This document shows, piece after piece, positions 40,136 through 48,924 of a stretch of 56,450 bases of DNA (its first letter is position 1; each line of letters opens with the position of its first letter). The notes below the pieces were generated by a model. The model made no database searches, was not told the DNA's origin, and saw nothing but the letters and a program-made list of their open reading frames with translations. Made by a program: the position numbers and the translations under genes. The stretch comes from a virus: positions 1 through 56,450 of IMG/VR virus record IMGVR_UViG_3300050343_000141; one strand, 5' to 3'.

Positions 40136-41628
40136 TTTTTAGCCTCTAATAAAGAAATGCGTTCACGACAATCTTTAAGCTCTTCAATTAAGTAAGCGAC
40201 CAACCCGTTGTAGGCGACAGACTTCATGCCCTCATCATCAGTATGAACAAGATGGGGGAGTACCTGTTCAAGCTCCTGCGCAATCACGCCAGATCCTTTT
40301 TGGCCGGACTCTTTCCAATCCCACTCTCGGCCTTTAATACCGTCGATAAGGCCAACAGGAACTACCGTAATATTGTCTTTGAGTCTTTCGTCAGAGCTAG
40401 CTACAAAATCTGTTCCGTAAAGGGTTCCGCTTTGATTATTCAAACCAGAGGAAGATAAGTACCCGCTGTGGGTGTGACTACTTGACGCGTAACCAGAGTG
40501 AGTGTGACTTGCAGTTGCGTAGACACCGCTGTGATTATGGTTACTGGCCGCGTAGTTGTGGCTATGGCTAGCGTCAGCATAGACACCAGAGTGGTTATGG
40601 TTAGACGCTGCGTATGAACCTGCTACCTGTGCACCTACGTCGGCAGCGCTTAAAGTGACTGCGTTTGTCTTTCCGTTTACGCTAGTAACTGGGGCGGCTG
40701 GCGGCGTGTAGTTACTGGGTAAAGCACCTACGTCTGCGGCGTTTAAGATAACTTCGTTTGTCTTTCCGTTTACGCTAGTAACTGGGGCCGAGTAGTTACT
40801 CGGTAAAGCACCTACGTCTGCGGCGTTTAAGATAACTTCGTCAGTCTTACCGTTAACAGAAGCTACAGGGGCCGAGTAGTTACTTGGCAGAGCACCTACG
40901 TCTTCGGCGTTTAAAATAACTTCGCCGGTCTGACCGTTAACAGAATCGACAGGGGCGGCTGGCGGCGTGTAGTTACTTGGCAGAGCACCTACGTCTGCGG
41001 CGTTTAAAATGACTTCGTCAGTCTTACCGTTAACAGAAGCTACAGGGGCCGAGTAGTTACTTGGCAGAGCGCCTACGTCTGCGGCATTCAAAATAACTTC
41101 GCCGGTCTGACCGTTAACAGAGTCAACGGCACCGCCACCACCACCACCAAGTGCATCTGACTCTTCTTTACTGTAGACGTTAAGGCTAGAGCGCATCCCC
41201 GCCGCATCGTTCTTCTTTATGCCGTTAGCAGATTGCTCACCGCCCGACAGGAACCATGTGTCGGCCATGTTGTTTGCAATGTTATTGGAGAATGTTATGT
41301 TTTTAACAGTGATTTGGCCGAACTTGGCGTTACCGTTATCGTCCCTCAGAGCCAGCGTGTTCGGGGTCCAATCGTTAGTCATCTCAGGTAGGTCACCTCC
41401 CCCGTCAGAAAGGTCATCGATCTGATCCTGTAGTCCAGTATCTCCGTCGGCTCGCGCCTGTGTCTCTGTCGCTAAGTCAGCTTTAATCTGCGTGTCGTCA
41501 TAGCTTTCACCGCCGCCGCCATTACCGCCGCTGCTGCCAGAAGTCACCCACTTCTCACCGTCCCACGTCCAAGCACCGTGATCGGGATTTGTTTCGGGGT
41601 CGGGGAAACCTATAGTTCTAGTACTCAT
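40132..41628 (-). CDS. Tail fibre with self-cleaving S74 chaperone domain (fibre 5)
   Basis: 498 residues. N-terminus SDPETNP..AWTWDGEKWVTS-type attachment region, six repeats of about 25 residues containing VNGxTxEVILNAADVGALPS (about 170-330), then H-x-H-S-G repeats (NHNHSGVY, SHTHSGY) that in T4-type fibres bind metal, and a C-terminal intramolecular chaperone: SSDERLKDNITVV, then GVIAQELEQVLPHLV. S74 domains trimerise the fibre and then cleave themselves at the Ser before Asp. It is the only fibre of the array with an intact frame. ATGA overlap with fibre 4. Confidence 0.85.
   Translation of the reverse strand: MSTRTIGFPDPETNPDHGAWTWDGEKWVTSGSSGGNGGGGESYDDTQIKADLATETQARADGDTGLQDQIDDLSDGGGDLPEMTNDWTPNTLALRDDNGNAKFGQITVKNITFSNNIANNMADTWFLSGGEQSANGIKKNDAAGMRSSLNVYSKEESDALGGGGGGAVDSVNGQTGEVILNAADVGALPSNYSAPVASVNGKTDEVILNAADVGALPSNYTPPAAPVDSVNGQTGEVILNAEDVGALPSNYSAPVASVNGKTDEVILNAADVGALPSNYSAPVTSVNGKTNEVILNAADVGALPSNYTPPAAPVTSVNGKTNAVTLSAADVGAQVAGSYAASNHNHSGVYADASHSHNYAASNHNHSGVYATASHTHSGYASSSHTHSGYLSSSGLNNQSGTLYGTDFVASSDERLKDNITVVPVGLIDGIKGREWDWKESGQKGSGVIAQELEQVLPHLVHTDDEGMKSVAYNGLVAYLIEELKDCRERISLLEAKK
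40650..41130 (-). repeat. In-frame tandem repeats in the S74 fibre gene
   Basis: Six imperfect DNA repeats of about 65-85 bases encode the VNGxTxEVILNAADVGAL units. Copies differ by synonymous and a few coding changes, which allows shortening or lengthening of the shaft by recombination. Confidence 0.8.
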
Positions 41629-42467
41629 TCTGAATCCTCCGCTGGCATGGTTGCTATTTCATTTTCAAACTTTTCTATTAATCCGCCGATAGCATTACCA
41701 ATAGAATCGCGTAAACCCTCTAAAGTAGTTTCATCTTTAGTAGCGTTGCGTAGGGTAGAGAGTGTGCTGATTAAGCCCTTAGCGTCGATGACAGGTGAGC
41801 CGTCTTGAGTCATACGGGTGCTGGTTACGGTGCCAGAGAAATAACCGTTTTTGAATTTGTAACTGGTATTGCCTAAGTCTACTTTTCCGGTTGAGAACGC
41901 TCCGGTGGAGTCCATTGGCAGAAGGTAATTTGTGGTGAAGTGAATCCCTGAGTACCCGTTGCGATTTATCTCTCGGGCGTCCACGGAGCCAGAGAACTGG
42001 GCGTCTCCATCTTCGTCGATGGTCATTCTTACTGCGCTGGTACTGCCGCTACTACTTGTAGTGACTTCGAATGAGGCTGTGTCTACCCTCAATGGGTGGT
42101 AAGTCTGATTAGCCCTGTCAAAACTGATAATGCGGCTCGTTAAGTCTAAAGGTTCCAACTCAAGGGCTATCATCGATGGATTCCAAACAGACAGGGGCTT
42201 TGGAGGGGTGTCAGTACCGATGCCGACCCTGCCTGCGGCGTCGATTGTGAGTCGGTCTTGTGAGCCTGCGCGTAGTTTTAAATACTCTCCCTCAAGGGCC
42301 AATGGAACAGAGGCAGAAACAGCATCATCATAAGCAGATATTCTAGCGACATCCTCTGCTGTCAGTTGATTCATTGCTATGTTCAAATCCGTGCCAACAC
42401 GAACCTGAAGTTTACCTACCGGGTCATCCGTGCCGATGCCGACTTTGCCTTGAGCATTTATTCTCAT
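41625..42467 (-). CDS. Tail fibre 4, C-terminal part in second frame
   Basis: Begins at an internal Met (MRINAQGKVGIGTDDPVGKL), but the frame is open upstream and encodes RFNARSQLKFQTPQNHGYIA before that, so it is the continuation of 42536-42883. It contains several VGIGTDTP units and a shared C-terminal block LRNATKDETTLEGLRDSIGN then LIEKFENEIATMPAEDSE. The stop overlaps the fibre-5 ATG. Confidence 0.65.
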   Translation of the reverse strand: MRINAQGKVGIGTDDPVGKLQVRVGTDLNIAMNQLTAEDVARISAYDDAVSASVPLALEGEYLKLRAGSQDRLTIDAAGRVGIGTDTPPKPLSVWNPSMIALELEPLDLTSRIISFDRANQTYHPLRVDTASFEVTTSSSGSTSAVRMTIDEDGDAQFSGSVDAREINRNGYSGIHFTTNYLLPMDSTGAFSTGKVDLGNTSYKFKNGYFSGTVTSTRMTQDGSPVIDAKGLISTLSTLRNATKDETTLEGLRDSIGNAIGGLIEKFENEIATMPAEDSE

Positions 42468-42535
42468 AAATTCTTGAGTGTTGTTTGTCCCACCAAGGAA
42501 TCGAATATTGGACGCACCAGTCGTTCTTGCGGCAA

Positions 42536-42883
42536 TTAACAGATCGCCATTAACGCCTCCAGCGCCATTATTTGCCGTAGCAATATATCCGTGGTTTTGT
42601 GGCGTCTGGAACTTGAGCTGACTACGCGCATTAAATCTAATCCGATATCTGAATTAGAACCTAAATTCACATCACCAATAATATTCATTTTACTTTCGGG
42701 GGTATCTGTCCCCACGCCGACATTTCCATCTGAATAGTAGATGTCATTGCCGTTCTGTTCCCATAAGGAGGAGCCACCAGAACCACCACCAGACTCCCAC
42801 TTGTAGATTGGAGTGCCATTTGGTGTTGTGCCATCTGCCTCCCAGCCCTTCTGTTCTGGATTCGGTACTACTTTAGTATTCAT
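42536..42883 (-). CDS. Tail fibre 4, N-terminal part
   Basis: Starts MNTKVVPNPEQKGWEADGTT at ATG 42883, then a Gly/Ser linker, LWEQNGNDIYYSDGNVGVGT and IGDVNLGSNSDIGLDLMR. After that the frame loses similarity to fibres while another frame picks it up, so a one-base change near 42640 probably breaks the gene. Same opening pattern as fibre 3. Confidence 0.6.
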   Translation of the reverse strand: MNTKVVPNPEQKGWEADGTTPNGTPIYKWESGGGSGGSSLWEQNGNDIYYSDGNVGVGTDTPESKMNIIGDVNLGSNSDIGLDLMRVVSSSSRRHKTTDILLRQIMALEALMAIC

Positions 42884-43682
42884 TCTGAATCCCCTGCTGG
42901 CTGGTTGACACTTCTGGTTCTGGTGCTGGCATGGTTGCTTGCTCAAAGCCTTCTACCAATTCATCAATGGCCGAGCGCAGTGACTCACGGATGTCCTGTG
43001 TCTCATCCATGGTTGCTTTGCGTAGGGCAGCTGAGTAATAAATGTCATCGCCATTCTGTTCCCAGAGGCCACCACCGGAGCCACTTGAGCCAGCGGGGAA
43101 CTCTAGCCACACAGCGCCGTCAAAGATGAATACCTCTGCGGTATTGCTGTTAAGCCACTGCATCCCTTCAATCGGGTCAACAGGCTCGGCAGCCGATATG
43201 ACCATGCCCGCGCCAGAGGCAATCTGCGGCACAAAGTTGAAGTCAACAGAGTTGCCGTTGGAGGGGAACGTCCCGAATGCACTAATAGTGTCAACAACGA
43301 AATCGCAGACATCTCCCGTCACGGTCTTGCTGATAACCCTGTACTCGGCACCGCCCGATGGTGCCTGCACGACAATCACGTCTCCCTCGGTCATCAGCTC
43401 AAAGCTGTGCTCATATCCGCTGGTGTCGTTCTTGTGCAGCGTCAGGGTTGTCGCCATAATCCAGTTGGCGTTCCTAGTGGTAAACGCGCCCGAGGTGGCA
43501 GACGAAGAGTTATAGCTCCAGCTTCCATAAAGCAGGGATGGCGCATCACTTTCCGGCAGCACAATCTCAGACCACGACGTGTCCTGACGAGCGTACTGCT
43601 TCCCATCAGATGGGGCCTCGTCAATGGCACCGCCGAGATCAAGGCCATCGATCTGACCCTTGTAGGGCCGCGTCACCATCAA
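42873..43682 (-). CDS. Tail fibre 3, C-terminal part in second frame
   Basis: The frame from 43682 reads on from fibre 3: QIDGLDLGGAIDEAPSDGKQ, YARQDTSWSEIVLPES, a long beta domain, SGGGLWEQNGDDIYYS and the shared end LRKATMDETQDIRESLRSAI. Its last residues run past the next ATG in this frame, while another frame ends PAGDSE just at the ATGA overlap, as other paralogues do, so a second small change near the end is possible. Confidence 0.65.
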   Translation of the reverse strand: MMVTRPYKGQIDGLDLGGAIDEAPSDGKQYARQDTSWSEIVLPESDAPSLLYGSWSYNSSSATSGAFTTRNANWIMATTLTLHKNDTSGYEHSFELMTEGDVIVVQAPSGGAEYRVISKTVTGDVCDFVVDTISAFGTFPSNGNSVDFNFVPQIASGAGMVISAAEPVDPIEGMQWLNSNTAEVFIFDGAVWLEFPAGSSGSGGGLWEQNGDDIYYSAALRKATMDETQDIRESLRSAIDELVEGFEQATMPAPEPEVSTSQQGIQNEY

Positions 43683-43986
43683 TGCGGGCCTGCGTCTCAG
43701 TGGCTAGGTCTGCCGTTATCTGCGTGTCGTCGTAACTCTCACCATCGCCGCCGCTGTTGCTGCTTGTCTCAAACCAGTAAGCGCCGTCAAAACAATACAA
43801 CCCTTCGCTACCAGACTTAGAGCAGTACCAAAGGTCGCCTTCAGATGCGCCAGTGGGTGCGGCGTCCTGTATCAGTACAGGGTTACCCGAACCGCCGCCG
43901 TAAGAACCCCCCGTAGAAACCCAAGCACCTATTTCTGCGTTCCACTCCCACCCTTCACGGGGCAAGTCGATTGATACAGTATTCAT
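43639..43986 (-). CDS. Tail fibre 3, N-terminal part
   Basis: MNTVSIDLPREGWEWNAEIG opens an attachment region with Gly/Ser linkers and YDDTQITADLATETQARIDG, as in fibre 5. The frame then stops soon after LQG, where removing one G from CAAGGGTCAG would continue as QIDGLDLGG. ATGA overlap with the end of fibre 2. Confidence 0.6.
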   Translation of the reverse strand: MNTVSIDLPREGWEWNAEIGAWVSTGGSYGGGSGNPVLIQDAAPTGASEGDLWYCSKSGSEGLYCFDGAYWFETSSNSGGDGESYDDTQITADLATETQARIDGDAALQGSDRWP

Positions 43987-44426
43987 TCTCCTGCCTCCGA
44001 TGTTGGCATAGCGGCTATTTGTTGCTCAAAGCCTTCTATAAGCTCTTCGATAGCAGAGCGCAGTGACTCACGGATGTCTTTTGTCTCATCCATAGTGGCT
44101 CTGTGTAGGGTAGATAGAGTAGTGACTAGATCACGGGTTCTAGTCAACGGTGATCCGTTAGCGTATACGGTGCCGCTAAAGTGACCGTCTTTAAATTTAT
44201 AATTTAGATGGCCGAGGTTTACATTTCCCACCTGTTGACGAGCCACCATCATCACACGGCAGAATGTTGTCTGGAAATTGCCCACCTCCGAGACGAATGC
44301 CAACATATGGGGAGTATATTGATCTATTGTCAATGGTTGTTGTACCGGCATTTTTGCCTGCAACAAAAGTGTCGCTGAAGGTGCCGTCATCAGCAGTAAC
44401 GGAGCCAGAGAACTGGGCGTCTCCAT
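43983..44426 (-). CDS. Tail fibre 2, C-terminal part in second frame
   Basis: Real coding similarity begins around GNVNLGHLNYKFKDGHFSGT (about 44225 leftwards) and ends with LHRATMDETKDIRESLRSAI and an AGE-TGA overlap with fibre 3. The first ~65 codons of this open frame overlap fibre 2 in another frame and are probably not translated as such. Confidence 0.55.
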   Translation of the reverse strand: METPSSLAPLLLMTAPSATLLLQAKMPVQQPLTIDQYTPHMLAFVSEVGNFQTTFCRVMMVARQQVGNVNLGHLNYKFKDGHFSGTVYANGSPLTRTRDLVTTLSTLHRATMDETKDIRESLRSAIEELIEGFEQQIAAMPTSEAGE

Positions 44427-45156
44427 CGGCGTCTATTGCGAGTCGTTTCTGTCCGTTGGTGTAAAAAGCACATCCAGTAAACCCAGAAAACCTAGTCCAG
44501 TAATTGGTTGATGTGTCCAGAGTCAATCCATAGTAGGCAATATCCTCTCCGGTGTCAGCCTCGACAAACGTAGCAGAGGAAAGCGAAAAGTGATTACCTG
44601 ACACCTCTGGTGTCTCTACTGAGCCAGCAGTAACGGTGCCAGAAAAATTGGAATTTCCTGAGTTGTCGATTGTGATAGCAGGAGTGCCTTGCTTGGAAAT
44701 GTAAAAGTTTCCAGCGTTGCGAACATCTAGCTCGGCAGTGTTTGGGGATTGACTAAAATTTACTTTTATAAGCTGACTATCTTCCCCACGGAACGTAGCG
44801 GCCTCGTTGCTACCTCTCACTTCAAGCAAACTTGGGTCATTTGTCCCGATGCCGACATTTCCTGCGGTGTCGATTGTGAGTCTACGTTCACCAGAGGTGT
44901 GCATTCTGACCTCATGGTCAGATGTCGTTCCGATGTATAAACCTCCGTCGGCCCCGTCTGGCCCAACCAGAGAACTAACATTACCTCTATTCTGAGAAAT
45001 ATAAACTGGGGCAGAGACATCGCTTATTGTGAGTTTTTGAGATGGGTCACTTGTCCCCACGCCGACTTTTCCTGTCTCATCAATCGTTACAGCAGTGCCA
45101 TCAGCCTTATCATCGATGCCTCTAGAGAACTTGTTTTGCGTCTTAGTAAAGCTCAT
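44197..45156 (-). CDS. Tail fibre 2, main part
   Basis: 319 codons. MSFTKTQNKFSRGIDDKADG then repeated VGVGTSDPSQKLTISD / VGIGTNDPSLLEVRG units and SGSVTADDGTF. Ends in GGSSTGGKCKPRP, where fibre 4 has STGKVDLGNTSYKFKNGYFS. Removal of one G in GGTGGGAAATG restores that reading. Starts in an ATGA overlap with the end block of fibre 1. Confidence 0.65.
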   Translation of the reverse strand: MSFTKTQNKFSRGIDDKADGTAVTIDETGKVGVGTSDPSQKLTISDVSAPVYISQNRGNVSSLVGPDGADGGLYIGTTSDHEVRMHTSGERRLTIDTAGNVGIGTNDPSLLEVRGSNEAATFRGEDSQLIKVNFSQSPNTAELDVRNAGNFYISKQGTPAITIDNSGNSNFSGTVTAGSVETPEVSGNHFSLSSATFVEADTGEDIAYYGLTLDTSTNYWTRFSGFTGCAFYTNGQKRLAIDADGDAQFSGSVTADDGTFSDTFVAGKNAGTTTIDNRSIYSPYVGIRLGGGQFPDNILPCDDGGSSTGGKCKPRPSKL

Positions 45157-45310
45157 GACTCGTCTCCTGCTGGCATCGTGGCTATCTCAGCCTCAAACTT
45201 CTCAATCAGCCCACCGATAGCGTTGCCAATAGAGTCTCTCAAGTCTCGTCCGTTGCTCAAGGGTGGCGTCTCGTCTTGGACTACGCGAGTGCCGTACGGA
45301 GCCAGCAATG
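45153..45310 (-). pseudogene. Displaced C-terminal block of fibre 1
   Basis: A frame without its own start encodes VVQDETPPLSNGRDLRDSIG, then LIEKFEAEIATMPAGDES and a TGA overlapping the fibre-2 ATG. It matches the end of fibres 2-4 but is out of frame with the large fibre-1 reading frame, which stops at 45311. Confidence 0.6.
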
Positions 45311-48292
45311 TTACCAACCGCGTAGTTGGTTCGAGTAGGGTGCGTGTCTATTATAAGACCGGTATTTGATGTTCCCGTTTTGTTCTGTCCCTATGGTGTA
45401 CTTGGTGGGGTCAGGGGCATAAAGTTTAATTGGGTTATCAACGGTGTTTAAGGTTATGGAGCCAGAGAAGTGGGCGTCTTTAAACTTGTAGGTGCTACTG
45501 CCTAGACTGACGGTGCCATCTACCGGGCCGCCATCGTTGTTAAGGGGGAGTAAAGCAGTGTCAGCCGAAGATGACCCAAAGAAACCTACGCCACAATGGT
45601 GAGAGGCTGCTCTCCATATACCCCAAGTGCCTACATTGACCCCACCTGCTTCAATAGTAACGGAGTTGGCAGTAACGGTGCCAAAGAAATTACCGTCACC
45701 CCTTGCATCGACTGAAAAACAAGAAGCCCCTCCAGCATTTTGTGCATCAATTATTAGGTCAGCAGTTGCGCCATATTTCGGTCGTATAGATCCAGAACTC
45801 ACGGAGCCAGAGAACACGGCGTTTCCATCCTTCTTTAAACTTAGACTTGCAGTGCTTGCACTTGTGTGTCTAAAAATAATATCCCCATTCGTATCGTCTA
45901 AATTCCAAATGGTTACGGGCTTGTTAACGCCGTGAGCCATGATGTAATTTGCAGAACTATTGGATTCAATTTGAATTCCTTGGTCGCTGGTAGCGCCACG
46001 AGAAAACCAAGCACGGCCAGCCACCTGCAACTTATCCCCAGCGGTTCGTGTCTCCATCCACTCGGCTACTAAGTCTTCTGTAGGCTCCTGCTCAAAGGCT
46101 CCCTTTGTCACGATAGGCCATGAGGCTTTCTTGGCCTTGGTCTTCCACTCTGCCAGTTGCTCCTTGGCCGATAGGTCAAAGGTGACTGACACAGGGGTCA
46201 TGCCGATGCCGACTAAGCCTGACTCGTTTATAAATAATGCTGAATTGTTATTCCCCATGTTAAAACTATGGGTCAACGCTTGCACCGCATAAGGCACATA
46301 CGAAGATGCTGTTCTGTCATAACTCCTAATAAAGTTATTGTCACTCGACGGCAAGAACTCAAATACGCCGCCGTTAGCATTGGCAACAGATAAATCACCT
46401 TTCGGGTCATCTGTGCCGATGCCGACGCTCCCCATAAAGACAGCATCACCATTAGCTTGGAGTTGGTCGACAACGACCTTTGTTCCTTCACCAGCATACT
46501 CAAGGTTGACGCCGTTAAGCTCCCAGTGCGAGCCGTTAGTCAGCTCGACAATGAAGTCGATAGAGTCGTCAGCCTGTGGGACTTCTGTAAAAGTGATCGT
46601 TGAGCCTGTCGTGGTGAAAGCCACGCCGGGTTCTTGGATAACGCCGTTAACACTTACCAGCAGGTTAGTAGCACCCAGTGGCTCACGGGCATCACCACCA
46701 AGGGTAAGGTCAAACGTATCAGCAGTGCCGTCAGGTGTCAGCTTGTCATAGGCAAGGTTGATGCTGCCTGCGCCGCCTGTGCCGCCACCACCCTCACCAC
46801 CTGTTACCTCTACCCAAGTACCGTTAGCTCTGCCGTATACAAGCCCACTTGTAGGGGCTTCTTCTACTGGGAACTCGATAGCCGAGATAGAATCATCTAC
46901 ATAGGTTTCTGTGGCATATCCCGTTAGGTCGGCAGGCGGAATAGCCGAGATAGAATCGTCTACGTAGGTTTCTGTGGCGTACCCTGTAAGGTCAACGTCC
47001 TCTGGGATGGATTCCAGTTGCTCGTAAAACCAACGGTTGACCTCAAGCTGATTGTTAAGCTCTGGTATTTCTCTAGTGCTTTTAAACCGACCCTTCGAAT
47101 CTCGAAAAGCAATGTCCGAATTAGTCAGTACAAGGTCGGTAGTTACAGGTGCCCAACCATCTTTGTAGACCATCCATGAGTCAGTTGAGCTAGGTTTTTG
47201 AACGTAGTTAGATAAGTCAACGGACGCGCCGTTATCGTCGCCATTACCGTCGCCGCCCTTGCTAGGAGTGCTGACCTCAAACCAATACCCTTCGCCGCCG
47301 TTAGGATCGTCAGAAAAACAGAAGAAACCCTCCGAGCCTACGAGCGAGCAAAACCAGAGGTCGCCTTCCGTCGCGTTCTCAGGAGCGGTGTCTGAAATAA
47401 TGGCCGCGTTACCGTCGCCGCCACCTGCAATTACCTCGGCCCAAGCGCCATCTTGTCTCGCGTATTGCTTACCGTCGCTGTCGGCATCCGTAAGATAGTC
47501 ACCGGCAGGCTGATAGTCAGTCGGATCGAAATCGGTAATATCTGCGACAACATGCGTATGGTCTTCTGGCGGAAACTCAGTTGGTTTACCCGTGATCGAG
47601 TCCCAATCAGGATCTACAACGTCAGGGATTACAACCTCTGCCCAATCTTCTGACTGCCTACCGTAAAGTTTTCCGTCATCAGGTGCGTCAACAAACCCGC
47701 CGTCTTCGGTTATGGCGTCCTCGATCGCGTCGATCCTGTCGCCTAACTCGTCAAACTCTGGGTGCGTGTGGTCCGATGGAGGGAATTCAGTCGGTTTACC
47801 CGTCACTTCATCCCAGCTAGGGGGCACAACTTCTGGGAAAGCTACCTCAGACCAAGCCCCGTCTTGCCTTGTGTACTGTTTACCGTCGCTGTTAGCGTCC
47901 GTAAGGTATTGCTCATGCGTGTGATACTCGGGCGGAAACGTATCGGGAATCCCCTCAATACTGTCCCAATCCGGTGCTCCATCTTGTATTGCACGCGTTA
48001 ATAGCTCTGCAGTTAGACGCAGCTCACAATTTGACCCTACGCGCCAACTCTGTTGGGCGGTCCCTTCTTTACCGCGAATTACTGTTAACTCGTTTTGCGC
48101 AGAGTTTATGCTAGTTACTTCGCAGATTTCTGTTTGATCTGGTTTAGCCGTATCTGTCAACGTACAGTAGGTGTATTCCCCCGGCCCCAAAGTTGGAAAA
48201 CGGCTGACGTCTTCTACAACAATAACCGTAATCCCTGTCGCCACAGACACCGCTACTTTAGTTTTTACATTATTTGTAAATTTAACTGTCAT
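45311..48292 (-). CDS. Tail fibre 1 (large, attaches to tail)
   Basis: 993 residues. The N-terminal ~105 residues (MTVKFTNNVKTKVAVSVATG, then YTYCTLTDTAKPDQTEICEV) look like a tail-attachment domain. The shaft has repeated SDGKQYTRQDGAWSEV and WDxITGKPTEFPPxDHTH units, a Gly-rich linker, a beta domain near GSINLAYDKLTPDGT and VGIGTDDP units, as in the smaller fibres. It ends at YSNQLRGW, without the C-terminal block present in its paralogues, which is found displaced just downstream. Confidence 0.75.
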   Translation of the reverse strand: MTVKFTNNVKTKVAVSVATGITVIVVEDVSRFPTLGPGEYTYCTLTDTAKPDQTEICEVTSINSAQNELTVIRGKEGTAQQSWRVGSNCELRLTAELLTRAIQDGAPDWDSIEGIPDTFPPEYHTHEQYLTDANSDGKQYTRQDGAWSEVAFPEVVPPSWDEVTGKPTEFPPSDHTHPEFDELGDRIDAIEDAITEDGGFVDAPDDGKLYGRQSEDWAEVVIPDVVDPDWDSITGKPTEFPPEDHTHVVADITDFDPTDYQPAGDYLTDADSDGKQYARQDGAWAEVIAGGGDGNAAIISDTAPENATEGDLWFCSLVGSEGFFCFSDDPNGGEGYWFEVSTPSKGGDGNGDDNGASVDLSNYVQKPSSTDSWMVYKDGWAPVTTDLVLTNSDIAFRDSKGRFKSTREIPELNNQLEVNRWFYEQLESIPEDVDLTGYATETYVDDSISAIPPADLTGYATETYVDDSISAIEFPVEEAPTSGLVYGRANGTWVEVTGGEGGGGTGGAGSINLAYDKLTPDGTADTFDLTLGGDAREPLGATNLLVSVNGVIQEPGVAFTTTGSTITFTEVPQADDSIDFIVELTNGSHWELNGVNLEYAGEGTKVVVDQLQANGDAVFMGSVGIGTDDPKGDLSVANANGGVFEFLPSSDNNFIRSYDRTASSYVPYAVQALTHSFNMGNNNSALFINESGLVGIGMTPVSVTFDLSAKEQLAEWKTKAKKASWPIVTKGAFEQEPTEDLVAEWMETRTAGDKLQVAGRAWFSRGATSDQGIQIESNSSANYIMAHGVNKPVTIWNLDDTNGDIIFRHTSASTASLSLKKDGNAVFSGSVSSGSIRPKYGATADLIIDAQNAGGASCFSVDARGDGNFFGTVTANSVTIEAGGVNVGTWGIWRAASHHCGVGFFGSSSADTALLPLNNDGGPVDGTVSLGSSTYKFKDAHFSGSITLNTVDNPIKLYAPDPTKYTIGTEQNGNIKYRSYNRHAPYSNQLRGW

Positions 48293-48297
48293 GGCGG

Positions 48298-48498
48298 CTA
48301 CCCGTTAAAAGTCCATTCATTGATCGCGCGGCTATTAAACACCGACGTACCCTCATCACTGTCAGGGCGTTGGCTCTCCCAATCCCAATTGCTATTGAGG
48401 GTAAAAGTAGCGCGCATGTTGACGTGTGATATTCGTGCTTTTAGGTCAAGGGCGGAAAAGAGCGCCCGCATTTTCTGTATGAGGACATCGCTATGCAT
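48298..48498 (-). CDS. Small tail-region protein, unknown
   Basis: 66 residues from ATG 48498 (MHSDVLIQKMRALFSALDLK), preferred to a TTG one codon upstream. It lies between the BppU-like protein and fibre 1 with short overlaps. Mixed composition, ending NSRAINEWTFNG. Possibly a small adaptor for fibres. Confidence 0.55.
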   Translation of the reverse strand: MHSDVLIQKMRALFSALDLKARISHVNMRATFTLNSNWDWESQRPDSDEGTSVFNSRAINEWTFNG

Positions 48499-48871
48499 CA
48501 AACTTCTCGCGAATCTTCATCTTCAAAAGGTCATAAACCGTGTGCTTTGCACCGCCAAACTCGTTAATAACTTCGAATTCAGCTTCAAAAAGGCCCGCTC
48601 TATCGAGTGTCCCAGCAGGAAAGATCGTGGTGCATCTACCGTCTTCGGGGGGAACCAGCACAGTCATAGGTAAAGTGTGCTCTAGCTCGCCGCCCTGCTC
48701 TCGGATGAGCATATTTACAAAGCGATCATTGAGATCTATAGGCATCCATGTCTCAGGATTGTCTTCGTCGAGACGCTTACCCGGCGCGGCTGTATTAGAG
48801 TCTCGTAGCGTCACTGTCAGTTCGGGAAGATTGTCCCCACTGACCAAATTAATGGTTCCCAAATACGCCAT
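48491..48871 (-). CDS. BppU-like Ig-fold tail adaptor
   Basis: 126 residues. GTINLVSGDNLPELTVTLRD, then PIDLNDRFVNMLIREQGG and an acidic/beta end follow the layout of the BppU N-terminal domain, an Ig-like fold that links receptor-binding proteins to baseplates. Position right before the fibre array supports a fibre-anchoring role. Confidence 0.65.
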   Translation of the reverse strand: MAYLGTINLVSGDNLPELTVTLRDSNTAAPGKRLDEDNPETWMPIDLNDRFVNMLIREQGGELEHTLPMTVLVPPEDGRCTTIFPAGTLDRAGLFEAEFEVINEFGGAKHTVYDLLKMKIREKFDA

Positions 48872-48924
48872 TTTCAGTGCCCTCGGTTTGCAATATATTA
48901 GCGTAGGTCATAGTTTTAAGCGAG

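Noticed and set aside
40660-41120. Regular direct repeats considered as a CRISPR array
   Set aside because: They are in-frame coding repeats of the fibre gene without unique spacers.
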